Source: Orthonyx spaldingii
Taxonomy: Eukaryota; Chordata; Aves; Passeriformes; Orthonychidae
Length of the DNA: 64,000 nucleotides
Reading direction: 5' to 3'
Assembly (NCBI GenBank): GCA_013397795.1
Contig: VZTJ01002654.1
Location: forward strand, 64,666 to 128,665
The position numbers were made by a program, and so were the translations under genes. This document shows, in pieces, positions 23,671 to 35,730 of this stretch (positions within the stretch are counted from its first letter, which is position 1; every line of letters starts with the position of its first letter). Under the pieces are notes generated by a model. It saw only the letters and a list, made by a program, of their open reading frames with translations, ran no database searches and was not told where the DNA came from.

Positions 23671-25732
23671 AGTAGTGTGTCACCACCCACCCCTCTGTGT
23701 CCCACTGGAGCACAGCATCCTTGACAGGACTGCCCAGCACACTGCTGCTGGCAGAAAGTTAATTAATCCTGTTTCACACAGCTGGGCCACTGGAGCCTCA
23801 GTGAAGTGGCTGCAGAATTGCTATAACCAGAGTTTCTTCTTATTACAGCCCTGGAGTAATGAAAATATAATTACTTCACTCGCAGCAAACCTGGGTCCCC
23901 AGTAGCCTACCTGGAAAGCCTTTCATTCCAGCTGTTTTCCCGGGGCAGCAGAGGCAGCTGCTCAGACAGTATTCTCTGACAATACTCTGGGATATGACGG
24001 ACGGGTTGAGGTCAGTCAGGCTGGTCACCTCAGCAACGGCTGGTTTTGTCCAAATTGGTTTTTACCAAATTTCAAACAACCATTCCTCTCTGCTTAGGCT
24101 TGAGTAAGGCTCTGACCTTGCAGCAAGGCTCCAAATCCACACCACAGCCTGCAGGTAGGATCACCACCTGCCTTCCCACCCCTCCTGCCCCAGGAGCTGC
24201 ACCTCCTTCTCTACCCAGAGTCATGGCAGGAATGTGCCTCCTGTGAAAGATCAGTGGCACCAAGCATAGCCTGGCACTGCAGTGGTGCAGAGCAGGGCAT
24301 GAACACGCAGCCGTGGCAGACTCCTGGCACCGTGCTGGGGCTGCTCACAGCGCGTACCCCGGGGACTCGACAGACCCCCCTGCAGAACCAGCAGCTCCAG
24401 TGCTCAGACACCACTGCTTATTTTCACTTCCTTATAAACAGCTTTTGAGGGCATTCACAAGGTAAAGAAAGCAAAGCCCCACTTGCATCCAGTGCTTACT
24501 TTAGGCGGTGCTGCAGCAGCTCCTCTGCGCACGCCTGACACTGCTCATCGCAGCACCACTGGGCCGGGGCTGAGCCTCTGGGCACCAGCTGTGCCACCTC
24601 TGCTGCCACCTCGGTGTCACATCCTCCTACCCCGGAGTCTGGCACTTACCCAGCCGTGGGAGAGAAGCCGGTCCCAGGGTGCCGTGCCCTGGCCTGGCTG
24701 CGTGCTGAGCTCTGCTGCACAGCATGGCCTTCATCTGCCTCGCTCTTGCCTCCAATGCTCTACCCGGGCTCAGGGAGAGCCACCCTCACCATGCACCTCC
24801 TGCAAGAGCAGCACAGCCCACGGGGACCCCACCCCACCCTGCACATGCTCCTGCAGCCTCTCCCACAGACCAACACACCTGCTGACCTGGGGCTCAGGCA
24901 GATGTCCATGGTGGATCTGAGGCTTTCCAGGCACACAACAAACAGGCCATGGATAACTCATTTATTACCACTTGCAGAAACAGCTGAATTTTGCAAAGAA
25001 ATTTCAATGATATATGTGATAATCTAGGTGGTATATATGTACATCCAGGTGACACATGTGATTTAAAATATTGAAGAGCCTCAGGGTAACAGGAAAAACA
25101 AAACAAACAAAAAACCCCCAAAAAAATACCCACCAGCATGAGCAGAAACAAACTGAAAAATCTAAGGTAAACAAAGAGAAAAGGAGCATTATATTTTCAA
25201 CCTTGTAAAGCACAAAGCATTTGTAAATAAATGCTTAAGGCTATAAAATAATAAAAAGATACAAAAAGCACAGAGTCAATGTTTCTTTTACAACAAAATA
25301 ATTAATATTATTATTCTTCTGCTGGCCTCAGTTGAACTTTCAGAGATTCAGGCAAGCTCTCACATCTTACAGACAAACGGGACTCCACCACTCCGTACTG
25401 CTGTTGCTCCCTTTGTAGGCCACACATCAACTTCCTTGAATTTTATCCCCATGTAATGAGCCGAACTGTTATGACAGCAAAACATATGCCTCTTGCATCT
25501 AAACACTTTGAATACCACCTGTTTTGGGATCCTTCATCATTAAATGGGTTACAAAGAAAATAAAACAGAGCTTTCTCCAGACAAAGTACCTCAGGGGGTG
25601 TCAACAGCTTGGAAGGTCAGAATAAGCTCCATGTTACAATTCTGATGCTCCATGAGGTAAAAGGAGCAGTGAGGACCAGAGGGGCCATCAGCGCAGGGAA
25701 AGGTCAGCAAGGAGCTGAAGATCACAGCATGA
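23671..25732. other. Non-coding; A-rich tract at 25.09-25.13 kb
   Basis: No gene is recognised. Positions 24480-24930 are GC-rich with incidental open frames. An A-rich tract with AAACAAAC and AAAAAACCCCC words lies at 25094-25130, and the AT content is high from 25200 to 25310. Confidence 0.5.
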
Positions 25733-25985
25733 CACAATCACAGAGTGGTTTGGGTTGGGAGGAATCTTAGAGTTCATCTGGTTCCAATCCCCTGCCATGG
25801 GCAGGGACACCTCCCACTGTCCCAGGCTGCTCCAAGCCCCAGTGTCCAGCCTGGCCTTGGGCACTGCCAGGGATTCAGGGGCAGCCACAGCTTCTCTGGG
25901 CACCCTGTGCCAGGGCCTCCCCACCCTCACAGGGAAGAATTTCTTCCCAATATCCCATCTAACCCTACCCTTGGCAGTGGGAAGC
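25733..25985 (-). mobile_element. CR1 LINE, 5'-truncated
   Basis: A well-preserved minus-strand CR1. Plus-strand order: 'cacaatcacagagtggtttg', 'ccctgccatgggcagggac', 'ccaggctgctccaagcccca', 'gcagccacagcttctctggg', 'cctgtgccagggcctcccc', 'aatatcccatctaaccctac'. It reads as the same subfamily as the copies at 17.5 and 38.9 kb. Confidence 0.92.
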
Positions 25986-26452
25986 CATTAAGATCTCAGG
26001 ACAGCTTCTCAGCCAGTTTCCAGAAAAGCCATGAGAAGAGCTGCCTCCGTCTCCTGTGTCCTCCCTGGTCCCAGGAGTGGTGGGTCCTGCACAGCTCGAG
26101 GGAGGGCTGGCAGGGGTCTGGGCACATCTCTGCCTGTTATTGGGATGCTTTAAGGATCCAAGTAATGAGAATATATAGATTATATGGGATTCGAGCATGA
26201 CGCAAATGGTATGGAATAAGGGGTGGAGATTGTATTGGGTCTGACTGAGGTAAAGCTCACAGCCCTTACAGTGCTGTGCTTTGCATTGGTAGCTGGTGTT
26301 GATAACAGACCAGTGTTTTGGCTACTGCCAAGCAGTGCTGTCCCTCTGACATTCCTTCCCCCACCAAAGGGGACAGGGCTGGGTGAGATCCTGGGAGGGG
26401 ACACAAGCAGGCCGGCTGACCCAAATCAGCCAAAGGGATATTCCATACCATA

Positions 26453-26460
26453 TGACGTCA
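26453..26460 (+). promoter_or_regulatory. Perfect CRE palindrome in the LTR
   Basis: TGACGTCA, the full CREB/ATF consensus, lies seven bases upstream of the TATA box of the LTR fragment. Confidence 0.75.
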
Positions 26461-26467
26461 GCTCAGA

Positions 26468-26475
26468 TATAAAAG
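26468..26475 (+). promoter_or_regulatory. TATA box of the LTR
   Basis: TATAAAAG, followed by a purine-rich stretch up to the unresolved base at 26489. The expected cap site would fall at or beyond the joint with the pol fragment. Confidence 0.65.
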
Positions 26476-26488
26476 CTGAGGAAGAGAG

Positions 26489-26489
26489 N
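26489..26489. other. Unresolved base (N)
   Basis: This is the only ambiguous base in the window. It falls exactly between LTR and pol sequence, so it may mark an assembly joint or a minimal-size gap rather than one unread base. Confidence 0.95.
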
Positions 26490-26830
26490 TTCCCAGGAAG
26501 AAGAACGACTTCGAGTGGGGCCCTGAGCAGCAACAGGCCTTCGAGCAGATCAAACAGGAAATAGCTCGTGCAGTAGCTCTTGGGCCTGTTCGGACCGGAC
26601 CGGATGTGCAAAATGTACTCTACACTGCAGCCGGGGAGCAGGGCCTCACCTGGAGCCTCTGGCAGAGGACCGCAGGAGAAACTCGAGGTCGACCATTAGG
26701 GTTTTGGAGCCGGAGTTATCGAGGGTCAGAAGCCCACTATACCCCAACTGAAAAAGAGATACTAGCAGCTTATGAGGGGATTCGAGCCGCCTTGGAAGTT
26801 GTTGGGACAGAGGCATGTCTCCTCTTCCCA
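26490..26830 (+). pseudogene. pol: Endogenous retrovirus pol fragment (RT connection to RNase H start)
   Basis: The frame is open from the N to the stop at 26885-26887, and its first about 110 codons are clearly retroviral Pol. Near the start is WGPEQQQAFEQIK, the connection-region motif after the reverse-transcriptase fingers/palm. About 70 residues later come GFWSRSY and YTPTEKEILAAYEG, where the connection passes into RNase H. The RT catalytic YxDD region, protease, most of RNase H, integrase, gag and env are absent. There is no internal stop in the retained piece, but with about 110 residues of a protein usually above 800 it cannot function. Recognisable similarity ends around 26820, at a 24-bp duplication. 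The retroviral class is not assigned. Confidence 0.88.
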
Positions 26831-26853
26831 ACAGAGGCATGTCTCCTCTTCTG
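26807..26853 (+). repeat. 24-bp direct duplication at the end of pol similarity
   Basis: ACAGAGGCATGTCTCCTCTT plus four bases occurs at 26807-26830 and again at 26831-26853. The duplication sits where recognisable Pol stops and may be the scar of the truncation. Confidence 0.85.
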
Positions 26854-27390
26854 TCTGGGCTCCCCTCCTGCACGTCTGGATTGTTGAGGGATGAGCTGGA
26901 GAGCAGGGGCAACCCCAGCCCTCCAACACCTACAGGCACAGGTGGGGTGCTCGTGGCCCTCCCCCTTTTCACTGACCTGGGACACCCCTGGAAGGGCAGA
27001 AGGTCACAGCCATAATATTGCCTTCACCTTTTCACAAGCCTGCCCTGTCCACAGGAGCCCTGGTGCATGGCCATTTGCTTTCCCAGAGGTAACCCCACGG
27101 ATCTCCAGCAGAGCAGGGTCATCACAACCCTCACAATGACGAGAAACACAAGGGAGAGGAAGGTACTGGATTAGGTGACCCCAGGTGTGGCCTTTCACTT
27201 GGTCAGATAAGGCTTAGGCTTTATGAAAGGAACTTGGAGCTTGTCTTTCTCTTTACAGGTGCCCAAACACTGGCTGTATCACGCTTATTTATTTGAATTC
27301 CAGTCATCTTGCAAGTCATGTGAGCTTCCAGATCCTTTTCTGAAGAGTTGCTACCGAGCCAGTCATTCACCAGCCTTACATTTCAGGCAT
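26854..27390. other. Non-coding sequence after the ERV fragment
   Basis: No further retroviral motif is recognised. It could be host DNA or diverged proviral sequence. No gene is seen. Confidence 0.4.
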
Positions 27391-27486
27391 TATTTTCTAT
27401 TCTATTCTATTCTATTCTATTCTATTCTATTCTATTCTATTCTATTCTATTCTATTCTATTCTATTCTATTCTATTCTATTCTATA
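27391..27486 (+). repeat. (TTCTA)n pentanucleotide microsatellite
   Basis: About 18 nearly perfect TTCTA/TATTC repeats run without interruption, starting TATTTTCTAT and ending TCTATATTTC. The purity suggests a young or actively varying locus. Confidence 0.97.
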
Positions 27487-27664
27487 TTTCCCATAAAATA
27501 AGGAACTTTCCATTTGTTCCCACTTTTTCTTACCTTTTTTTCAGTTCATCTCCTTGAAAACAGGCCAGAAAATTTTCTCCAGAGCCTCTTGCACCAAAGC
27601 AGAGCACATGACTGAGGCAGGACACACTGTTTCTCTAAAAGGGTTTTAAAAACCAGATGATAAG

Positions 27665-27825
27665 AGTTCACTACAAGAGAGCTGGAGAGGGAATTTGGAC
27701 AAGAGCCTGGAGTGACAAGGGAAAATGGCTTCCCCCTTATAGAGGGAAGGGCTGGATGGGATGCCGGGAAGAGATTCTTCCCTATGAGGGAGGTGAGGCC
27801 CTGGCACAGGTTGCCCAGAGTGGTC
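27665..27825 (+). mobile_element. CR1 LINE fragment lacking its 3' end
   Basis: Plus-strand CR1 with 'gagagctggagagggaattt', 'gatgggatgccgggaagag', 'attcttccctatgagggagg' and 'gaggccctggcacaggttgc'. It breaks off right after 'ccagagtgg', and the usual 3' terminus with GATTCTATG is missing. Since CR1 inserts keep their 3' end, this one was probably shortened by a later deletion. Confidence 0.85.
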
Positions 27826-29144
27826 AGTGTGTAGTTGTTCAAAGAAGAACCTTTCATTTTGCAAGGGTTACAGAGTGACAGGATTTCTGCTCAATTCAGT
27901 GCATCAAGATTAAGACTTCAGTTGGCAGAAAGCGAGGAAAGTGAGGAATTATCCCAATTTGTGTAGTGATTAGCAGTTACAGGTGCCACAGGCGTTGCTT
28001 CCTGTACTCACTACGCCCCATTTGCTCTGAGCCTTTCCTGTCGTGCAGCATTGATTTCTCCTGGTGCAGAATCTTGAGCAGTTCCAATGGATCTCTGCTA
28101 GAGCTGCTTCCTTCCTCCTGAATTCCACTGCAGCAGAGGATTCACGCTGCTTTTGCACAGTGTATCATGCCAGTGAGGAGTTTATTATCCTTTCAGATTA
28201 TTTCAGCTGTCCTTAAAAATCACTGTAACCACTCCACTGCTGACAGAGGGCAGCTCTGACACTCGCCTGGACCAGCTCAGTGAGCCAGTAGAATAGATAT
28301 TTCAGTGCTGAATATTTGATATCGCTCCAGGACCCTGGTGCCCTGCTGATTTCTGCTGCAAGGACATGAAGATATCTCAGAGCAGCTGATGGAGACACTG
28401 GATCAGCACACACCCTCAGCCCCAGCGCTGGGACACGTGGTGCTGGCAGCCTCCGTGGCACACGCCAGCTCCATGGGCAATAGGGGCTGCCGAGCATCCT
28501 TCCAGAGGCGCTGCTGACATCTCTCAGAATCGCTCTCATGACTCTCCCCAGCTGACCTTCGGCAGCAGTCGGGGTAGTATGAAGTGTCCTGCTTTGACAT
28601 TTTCTTGCAGATTTTTGTTGCTCTGTTTTCAGAGCACAATCCTGGTTGACACTCTCAGCCAAAGTGAGGTGGATACTCTACCACTGTTCTCTTTATGCTG
28701 ATATCTGAGGTAAACCTCAGATCAGAATCATCACCAAAACCATCAGGCAGCTGCTACATCACTCACATTTGCCACGTTTCTAGAGCATGACAATGGCTGC
28801 AGAGCGCCAGTGCCTGAGAAATCTCCCTGTGCCAGCAGGAATAAACAGTTGTCTTCTTTGGCCACAAAGCTGGAATATATTGAGAGGAATAACACTGTGT
28901 CTGTCTTCTCATCCCCTGACACTGGTTCAACAATCCACTCCAAAGGGGAGTTGTCATCTCTAATCAGACCATATGCCCAACCCCAAAGCGTTTTACAAAC
29001 AAGTTTTTCCAGCTGGGATCAGGAGCCCAAAGGGTCATTTGGCACTCTGTTTCCAGGGCCAGGAGGAATTTGGGCACTGCATGGTGCAAAGCTCAAACTG
29101 CTTCTCCCCTCAATACTTCTCCTGCAGCACAGGGTGACCCAGCT
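27826..29144. other. Non-coding unique sequence
   Basis: I see no gene or recognisable element. Overlapping minus-strand frames at 28210-28660 look incidental. Confidence 0.5.
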
Positions 29145-29225
29145 CACAGAACCACGGAATGGTTCAGGTTGGAAAGGCCCTCTGAGATCATCTAGTCCAA
29201 CTGTTCCCCCAGCACTGATGAGAAA
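29145..29225 (-). mobile_element. CR1 LINE 3' tip
   Basis: The plus strand reads 'cagaaccacggaatggttca', 'ggttggaaaggccctctgag', then 'atcatctagtccaact'. This is the reverse of a CR1 terminus of a different subfamily from the 'ccatgggcaggg' type. Confidence 0.8.
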
Positions 29226-32200
29226 TGCCCAGGACTGTCTGGATCTAGGCAAAGGGAAGCTAAGAAGCATTTTCAAAAATACTCCAATGGGAAAACCCAG
29301 GCTGTCCTCAGGCCCAAACTCACCTGCCTCCCCAGACTAGCTGCCTGCTGAGCTCACTCCTGCTGACCTGTCTGAGACTGAAAACTCAGTAGCAAGGTCT
29401 GCCCTTCACCTTTGCAAAGGCACCTCAGCTGTCCAGAGGACCCAGGAGCACCACACTGCTGAGGATCTGGGGAGTTTAGCTGACGACAGAAGATACACCT
29501 GCATGATGCTGCATCTGTTCTGCCCATGGCTGCCAGTAGTTGCTGCTGCCACTGGCCCCTTCAGGGTGCCAATGACAGATATAGATAATTCCCAAGTGCA
29601 GCAGATGTCCGAGATCAAGCAGTTTTTATACCAGGCTTCCCTTCCCAAATCTGAACAGAAATTGGTTTTAAAAAGAGCAATGCAGTTAGAGCTGCCCAAC
29701 CTATTACAGGCATGACCCTGTGCTCTACACTGGTACTCAGCCCCAGAGCTTCTGGCAGGCTAAAAGCAGGTACTGAGATGGCCACATCAGGGCAGGAGGC
29801 AGGAGTTTGGGAGGTGTCTCTTTACTGAAGGCAGGCATTATAGTTATTTACATATTCAGAGGGACATTTTTCCAACTCTGCTTTTAAGGTTTCACATGCA
29901 GAAATCCTGTACAAAGACAACATCAACTAAAGACAGGAGCCAGAGTCACTGGCTGAGGTCCCACCTTTCAGACATGTGATCCTCAGCTCGCTGCAGGGGA
30001 AGCAAACAGCGGAGCCCAGCTGTGCAAACCAAAGGATCTTCAGGGAAATGTCAGCCTTCCCATCCCTTTTAGCCCCCTTCTTTCACCAGATCTGTGATGA
30101 CCTTGGCTCCAGTGTATCTCCTCCTGCCCTGCCACCTTCCCACACGGGACTGGAGCCCGGGGGAAACCCACAGCAGCGAGCCTTACGCTCCCCAGCACTG
30201 AGGCTGCAGGCTGGCTGCCCTGGGAGCGTGTGAGTCAGGCTGGCAGCAGGCTCTGTGCATCCCCTGCACTGGAGTGCAACGACAGCTGAGGAGGAGGCGA
30301 TCCTGTGCCTTGCTCCCTCGGTGGAGGTGGCAGCAGACGCTTCACAGCCCAAGGACTCACGGAGCACTCGAGGGGGGATCTCAGTATTTGGGATGTCTGC
30401 AGCTTGTAAGGACGGAAACCAAGACAAACACCTGATCTATGCTGGTGCATGTGACATCAAGTTACCAAGGGTGCCAGGATTTATTCCATCTGCTCTTTCT
30501 TCCCTTAGGTTGGTTGGTTGGATGGTTGGTTGGTTGGTGGGTTGGTGGGTTGGTTTTTCCAGGCATTAACAGGATCACCTGAAGACCGAAAGGAAATCTG
30601 AAAATCCATTTAAAAGCGCTTCAAGGCAGTGTGAAATGCTTCAGCAACTCTGCCTCAAGTCTCCACCATGAGCTGGTGAGCAAGCAGGCAAGGCGCAGAG
30701 TTGTCATGCACTGATATCTACACATTAAATTATTCATCTTAATTGGTATCTAAAGCTTTGCAATATTTGTTAATTTTATAAGGTTATTCTTTTTTTTTCC
30801 TTCATGGAAGCAAACAGCATTGAAATATTAGAAAAGGAAATAAGAAAAAAGATATGTTATGCTGCTTGTTGTAAGAATATTCACTGGAGACACACAAAGT
30901 TTTAATGTTAATGTCTCTGCATCACTACTCCCTGCATGCTAAAATAGGTTTGGAAATGCTTGAAAGGTTAAAGCTTTCACAAATGATGAAACCAGACCAT
31001 TTTGGAGCTATAAATCCTGCTCATCTGGGAGAGTTGTTCTTGTGTAAAACCTCATGTTTTCTTGAGAGACTGAGCTGAATATTTATGCTTAGCACATCAA
31101 ACACAAGGAAGGTGCAGAGGTTCACTTGTCTGCAGTGGGTGTTTAAGAGTTTACTGTTGATAATTAAATCTAAAAATTATAATTAGTCACTTATCCAAAC
31201 TGGAGTGCCCATTTTTTCCTCATTTACCTTTCCAGCATAGCACTGGTGTTGGCTCACTGGCTATTCTGGAGCGACAACTTTGTAATCCAACTGTTGTAAT
31301 TTATGATTCTGGTTCTCAGTTCAGGCTGAAACACCAGCAAAGGGAGAAAGGAGTCACATGGAGCTCCGAACCCCTCCTGGCACCAAGGGTCTGCAGAGGG
31401 CAGGGAGGAGACCTGGCAAGTGGTCAGACCTGATCGCCACTGCCCCTCTGCAGCCTCAGCTGCACTCATCCCTCCCCCAACACCTCGAGCCGTGCTCTGC
31501 AGCCTCCCAGAAACATCCTACTGCCTTTACCACAGTGCAGAGCAGCCATGGCAATATCCCAAGAAGTTCTGCAGACCTCTCTGCCACTATCTGCAATGCA
31601 CTCCCACCTGCCCTGGAATTCACAAGTCCTGTTTTTTGTTTTCCAGGTTATACCAACACCTCAATGCTCACAAAAGCAATTCTGCAGCAACCCGCTCTTG
31701 CCAAAATATGTCTTGTGGGGTTTTAATTTCTTCTTAAATAAATAGCTTCCCCATGTAGTGAAATAAAATCCAGAGAGAGAAAAAGAAGAAGAAAACAAAT
31801 AAACAAAAAAAATCCCATCTTCTCCACAAACACCTCCACCAACCACCAGCTATTTGTGGCTCTTTTGACTCTGATAAGCCAGAGCAGGATGTATGGATTT
31901 ATCGATTTGGTTGTTGCAGGGGGATTTGTAAACATTTCCTCGGCTCAGAGCAGGTTTTCAATGTCTCCCTGGGTCTTACTGTTGCTTTCTAAAACAGAAG
32001 CAAAATAACTGAAGCCTTAGTTTGGAATGTTTAACCTGCCATGTACCACCCTGTCCCTCTGCCACCTGGGGTGTTCTGACTCACACCGTTTGGGAGGACA
32101 TGACAACACAGTTGTCCCTGTTTGGTTCTTCATGTCCTGCCTCTCATTCATCCAAACAGAACATGAGCAGAACATATCCATGAAAAAGCACCTGTACACC

Positions 32201-35200
32201 AGAATCATCTTACCCTACACCCAAATGCCTTGTGTCAAAACTGCATTCAACCACCTGCAGATAAATTCTGCTGCTGGTTTAGCCTGAGAAACTTGTCTTC
32301 ATTTGAAAAAATATTCTGGAACCACATCTCACTCCTGCACTGTAAACCTGAGCAGACAAGTTTCCAGTCAAGAGAAATCCAGTGCTGTCACACCAAGACG
32401 TAGAATGAAGCCTCACACAACAGCTCTGGAAAAGTTCAATTCCTTCTCCTTGCAGAAGATGAGTGGAGAAACATTTTCTCTGGAGGAAGGTGAAGGTTTG
32501 GCTGTGTGTGGGAAACCCAAACACCTCATCTGTGATGGGATCCCTGCTCAGCCAGAGCTGTCAGACTGCTTCCACCTCCCTTCCAAGATGGGCATCCCAA
32601 CATCACTAAAAATAGAGACTAGTGGTTAGGTTTTATGCAAATGACAGCTGGAATAAGCCATGGTTTAAACACAGAACTTTAGATCTCCTAAAGGAGAGAA
32701 AATTGATTGAGAGGAGCTTGTTTCCCCCAGTTAGGGCACCCCTGCAAAGCTGGGCCTCATCCCATGTGTTACTTAATGTTATGGCCTTTATAACAGGTGT
32801 CTTCTAATCTCACCCAGTCAAAGCAGACTCTGTCTCCTTCCAGCACCCCACAAGAGCCACTACATTCTGCATTCTTGCTTTTTTGTGCATTTGCAGGAGT
32901 TAAACAATTCATTGCTTAAATTACTATGATTTTATACCAAAAGATTCTGAACTGAGATGCTGCTTTGCTGGAACAATTTGTGTATCAGGAAATGGGAGAA
33001 GCAGGCTCAGCCACACCAGCAGTAGCTGCAGATCCCGGCCCCCACTGAGCGGGTTGGATATTCCTGTCAGGCCATGATTCCCAGGGACTCACCCCAGCTC
33101 CTGCAGTGTTTCACGCTCAGGGCTCCAGCCCAGCCCTGGCCAGGCAGCTGGGGCTGCTGTGGAGCCCCAGCTCTGCACATGGATACCCCACTGCCCCTGC
33201 TCTCTCCCATCCCTGCAGGTACCACGGACACTGAGGGACTGTGCGGGCCCATCCATCCCCTCACAGCACAGCTGGGCTGGTGGGGAGACCCTTGCTGCCC
33301 CCAGGCTGTGTCCTGCCTGCCCCGTGGGGACCTCTGCCCCACAAACCGCTCTGAAAAACCAACCAAAGGAAAGGGAAAATGTCAAGAAAATAACAAATCA
33401 CACAAAGTCTGCATGGGAACACAGGAGAAACCAGTCCAGCTGTGACCTAAAGCCGGGGATGCTCAGTTGCACCCATTAACACAGAGATGTGACCTTGGCC
33501 TCTTCCCTACTCTGTGTCAGAATACCACAAATTTTTCTCCATTTAATAAGCTCTGCCCACCCTTTTGTGTCTCACTCCTCAGCTCCATCTCCTGAGCCGT
33601 GGCCAGCCTGGAGCCAACTCAGCCTCTCCTCCAAGCTCAGAAAACCATTGCCAGTGCCACCCACTTTTTCCCTCTCTGTCCTCCTGCAGAGGATGCTGAG
33701 TGGCTAAAGACCAATCTGCTTTTGACCTTGCCAAGTGTGCAGGAGCATGTGGAGTGCTTCTCCCCAGATTTTGAGTCTTTCTTCTTCTCTATAATCCCAG
33801 CAAGGTAAAGTTCAGCCCATGGACAGAGCCAGGTCCCACAAGCCGTGATGAGGATGTGCTGATGTAATGCCAGAGGGTAGAAATGACAGCTGCAGGGGAG
33901 CTGTTTTGATGGGGAGGAAGGCAGCAGCAGAGCTGGTATGAATCACTGCCAATTGCTAGGATATCTAAAATTACACAAAACATCTACACATAATCTGGAG
34001 AATCACAAGCTGGGTACCAGGCAGTTTCCTCCCTGCTGCCAGCAAGTTACAGATGAGCCGATTTGGTTTTATCCTTTCCAAGTAAAATATATTATGATTG
34101 CTCTGCCTGGGTTGTCACAGCAAAAGCCTCTCCAGGCTGTGACCATCAGCCTGGGGGAAGGAGACAGAGGTGTCTGTCACAGGGCTCTTCCTCTGCATTC
34201 ACTCCGTTTCTTTGGGCCACCTCGTGATTCTCCCTGGTATGATAAAAATGTCTTTTCTGATTATCCAGGTGCCTTTTGGAAGATGTGTTTCTGGGGTCTA
34301 ATGCAGACAGACTCTATTCCTTGATCTGGTGAACCCATGAACGGCCCTCACTGGTGAAGATCACCCTCATACCTGACCAGAAATGCAGATTTGTCATATT
34401 GGCATTCACAGCTGTTGCCTGGGCAGTGCTGTACCCATTTGCCAAGAAATTTCAGGTTTGGGTCATAATAATTTACCACACCCTCAGAAACGATTCCACA
34501 GTAACAAAAAAGAAAACCTTTTCCTGGCATATACTCAGGTTAGTCGAAAGTGTCAATCCCTTACCATGAACTTGGGTAAGGAAGGTAAGTGCCCTAACTC
34601 TGTGCTGCTGAACAGAGAGGTCATCCCTGCTCCTGGCACAGCAGGGGGGCACAGGGCCTTTGCTGGTGTCCCATGTCCCTGACGAGTTCTTTGAGCCCCT
34701 GGAGGCCTCCAGCAGGCCAGCAGGTGATGCTGGGCAGTGTAGCCCCAGCTCTTCTCTCTCCACAGAGTCACCACCAGTGCAGCAGCAACGGTCCTTGCTC
34801 TGCAAAGGCTTCCCAGGCCTCCTTGGGTCAGAAGCAGGTGATGTTACTGAGTTCACCCATCTCCCAGGGCAGACACACATTCAGCCACTGCCCCTTCATC
34901 CCTGGATGGGCACCTGGCTCCCTTCCCATCCAGAGCTGGCAGCGACTTGCCTCTCCAGCAGCTTTTCAGGAGCCAGTGCAGCACTGAGCCCAAGCTCTCT
35001 GCTCTCCCCTGCTTTGCTGAGACACAGAGGGCAGCACCTGTCCCTGGCAGGGACCCCACGATGCACAGCCCCCAGGGAGCCCAGCACGTGGATGGGGCGG
35101 GTGATGGCACCCTGGTGTGGATGGTGGTACGACAACCAGCAGTGCAGGGACAGCACACATCACCCTCACCTCCAGCAGCTCTCCCTCGGGGCACAGAGCT

Positions 35201-35730
35201 GGCAAAGGCAGCCCCTGCCATTCCTTGGAGCCCCCTGCCCAGGGCTGCAGCAGCACAGGACCCCTCGGTGCTGTCCGTGCACAGCAGGACGTGGTCAGGT
35301 CCAACGACTCCCACCCACCCACACACGACCCTGCAGCTGCAGACTGAGCAGACAGGGCTGGGTTTGTCAGTCCCCCCGGCAGCACACACCAAACACCTGC
35401 CCGAGGTACCCCCACGGTGATTAACAGAGCAGAGGGGGGTGATGAAGGATTTACCACTGGAAAGGCGCTCTGTGTGTGCTTTGCATAACAGACTAAAACT
35501 CACCCACAGTATTAGTCTCTAGTAAGACATACACTCACAGCAATGCTCTGAAATCCATTTAAAATAAGTCTATGTGTCTTGAAATAGGTAAAGGAACAGA
35601 AAAAATGCAGGCTGTGACTTTCACAACTTCACAGTCACACACAGACGTTCATGTCAGCGCCAGCTGGGTTTTACCACATCTGCACAGGGTTACTTTTATG
35701 GTTAAAACTTTACAAACCAACACCTTTGAT
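29226..35730. other. Long non-coding unique stretch
   Basis: About 6.5 kb without a recognisable transposon or gene. It holds a GGTT simple repeat (30509-30556) and an A/G-rich patch at 31770-31815. AT-rich parts lie at 30700-31230 and GC-rich parts at 33050-33350 and 34650-35430, where many incidental frames overlap on both strands. Confidence 0.5.
30509..30556 (+). repeat. (GGTT)n simple repeat
   Basis: GGTTGGTTGGTTGGATGGTT continues as GGTTGGTTGGTGGGTTGGTGGG. It is an imperfect GGTT array with G-runs on the plus strand. Confidence 0.9.

Larger units (their letters stand above)
26220..26487 (+). mobile_element. Endogenous-retrovirus LTR fragment (U3 with core promoter)
   Basis: The plus strand has the order of a retroviral U3 promoter. 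A long U3 body is followed by 'gggatattccataccatatg', then a perfect TGACGTCA (26453-26460) and TATAAAAG (26468-26475). The sequence and this arrangement resemble an LTR type that is widespread in songbird genomes (recognition from general knowledge; the family name needs a library search). The fragment ends about a dozen bases after the TATA box, before R, U5 or a primer-binding site could appear. It adjoins pol sequence directly, so the LTR is truncated or misjoined. The left limit is approximate. Confidence 0.7.

Noticed and set aside
25965..25980. Telomere-like CTAACCCTACCC word
   Set aside because: It is part of the CR1 sequence ('atcccatctaaccctac') and not a TTAGGG array.
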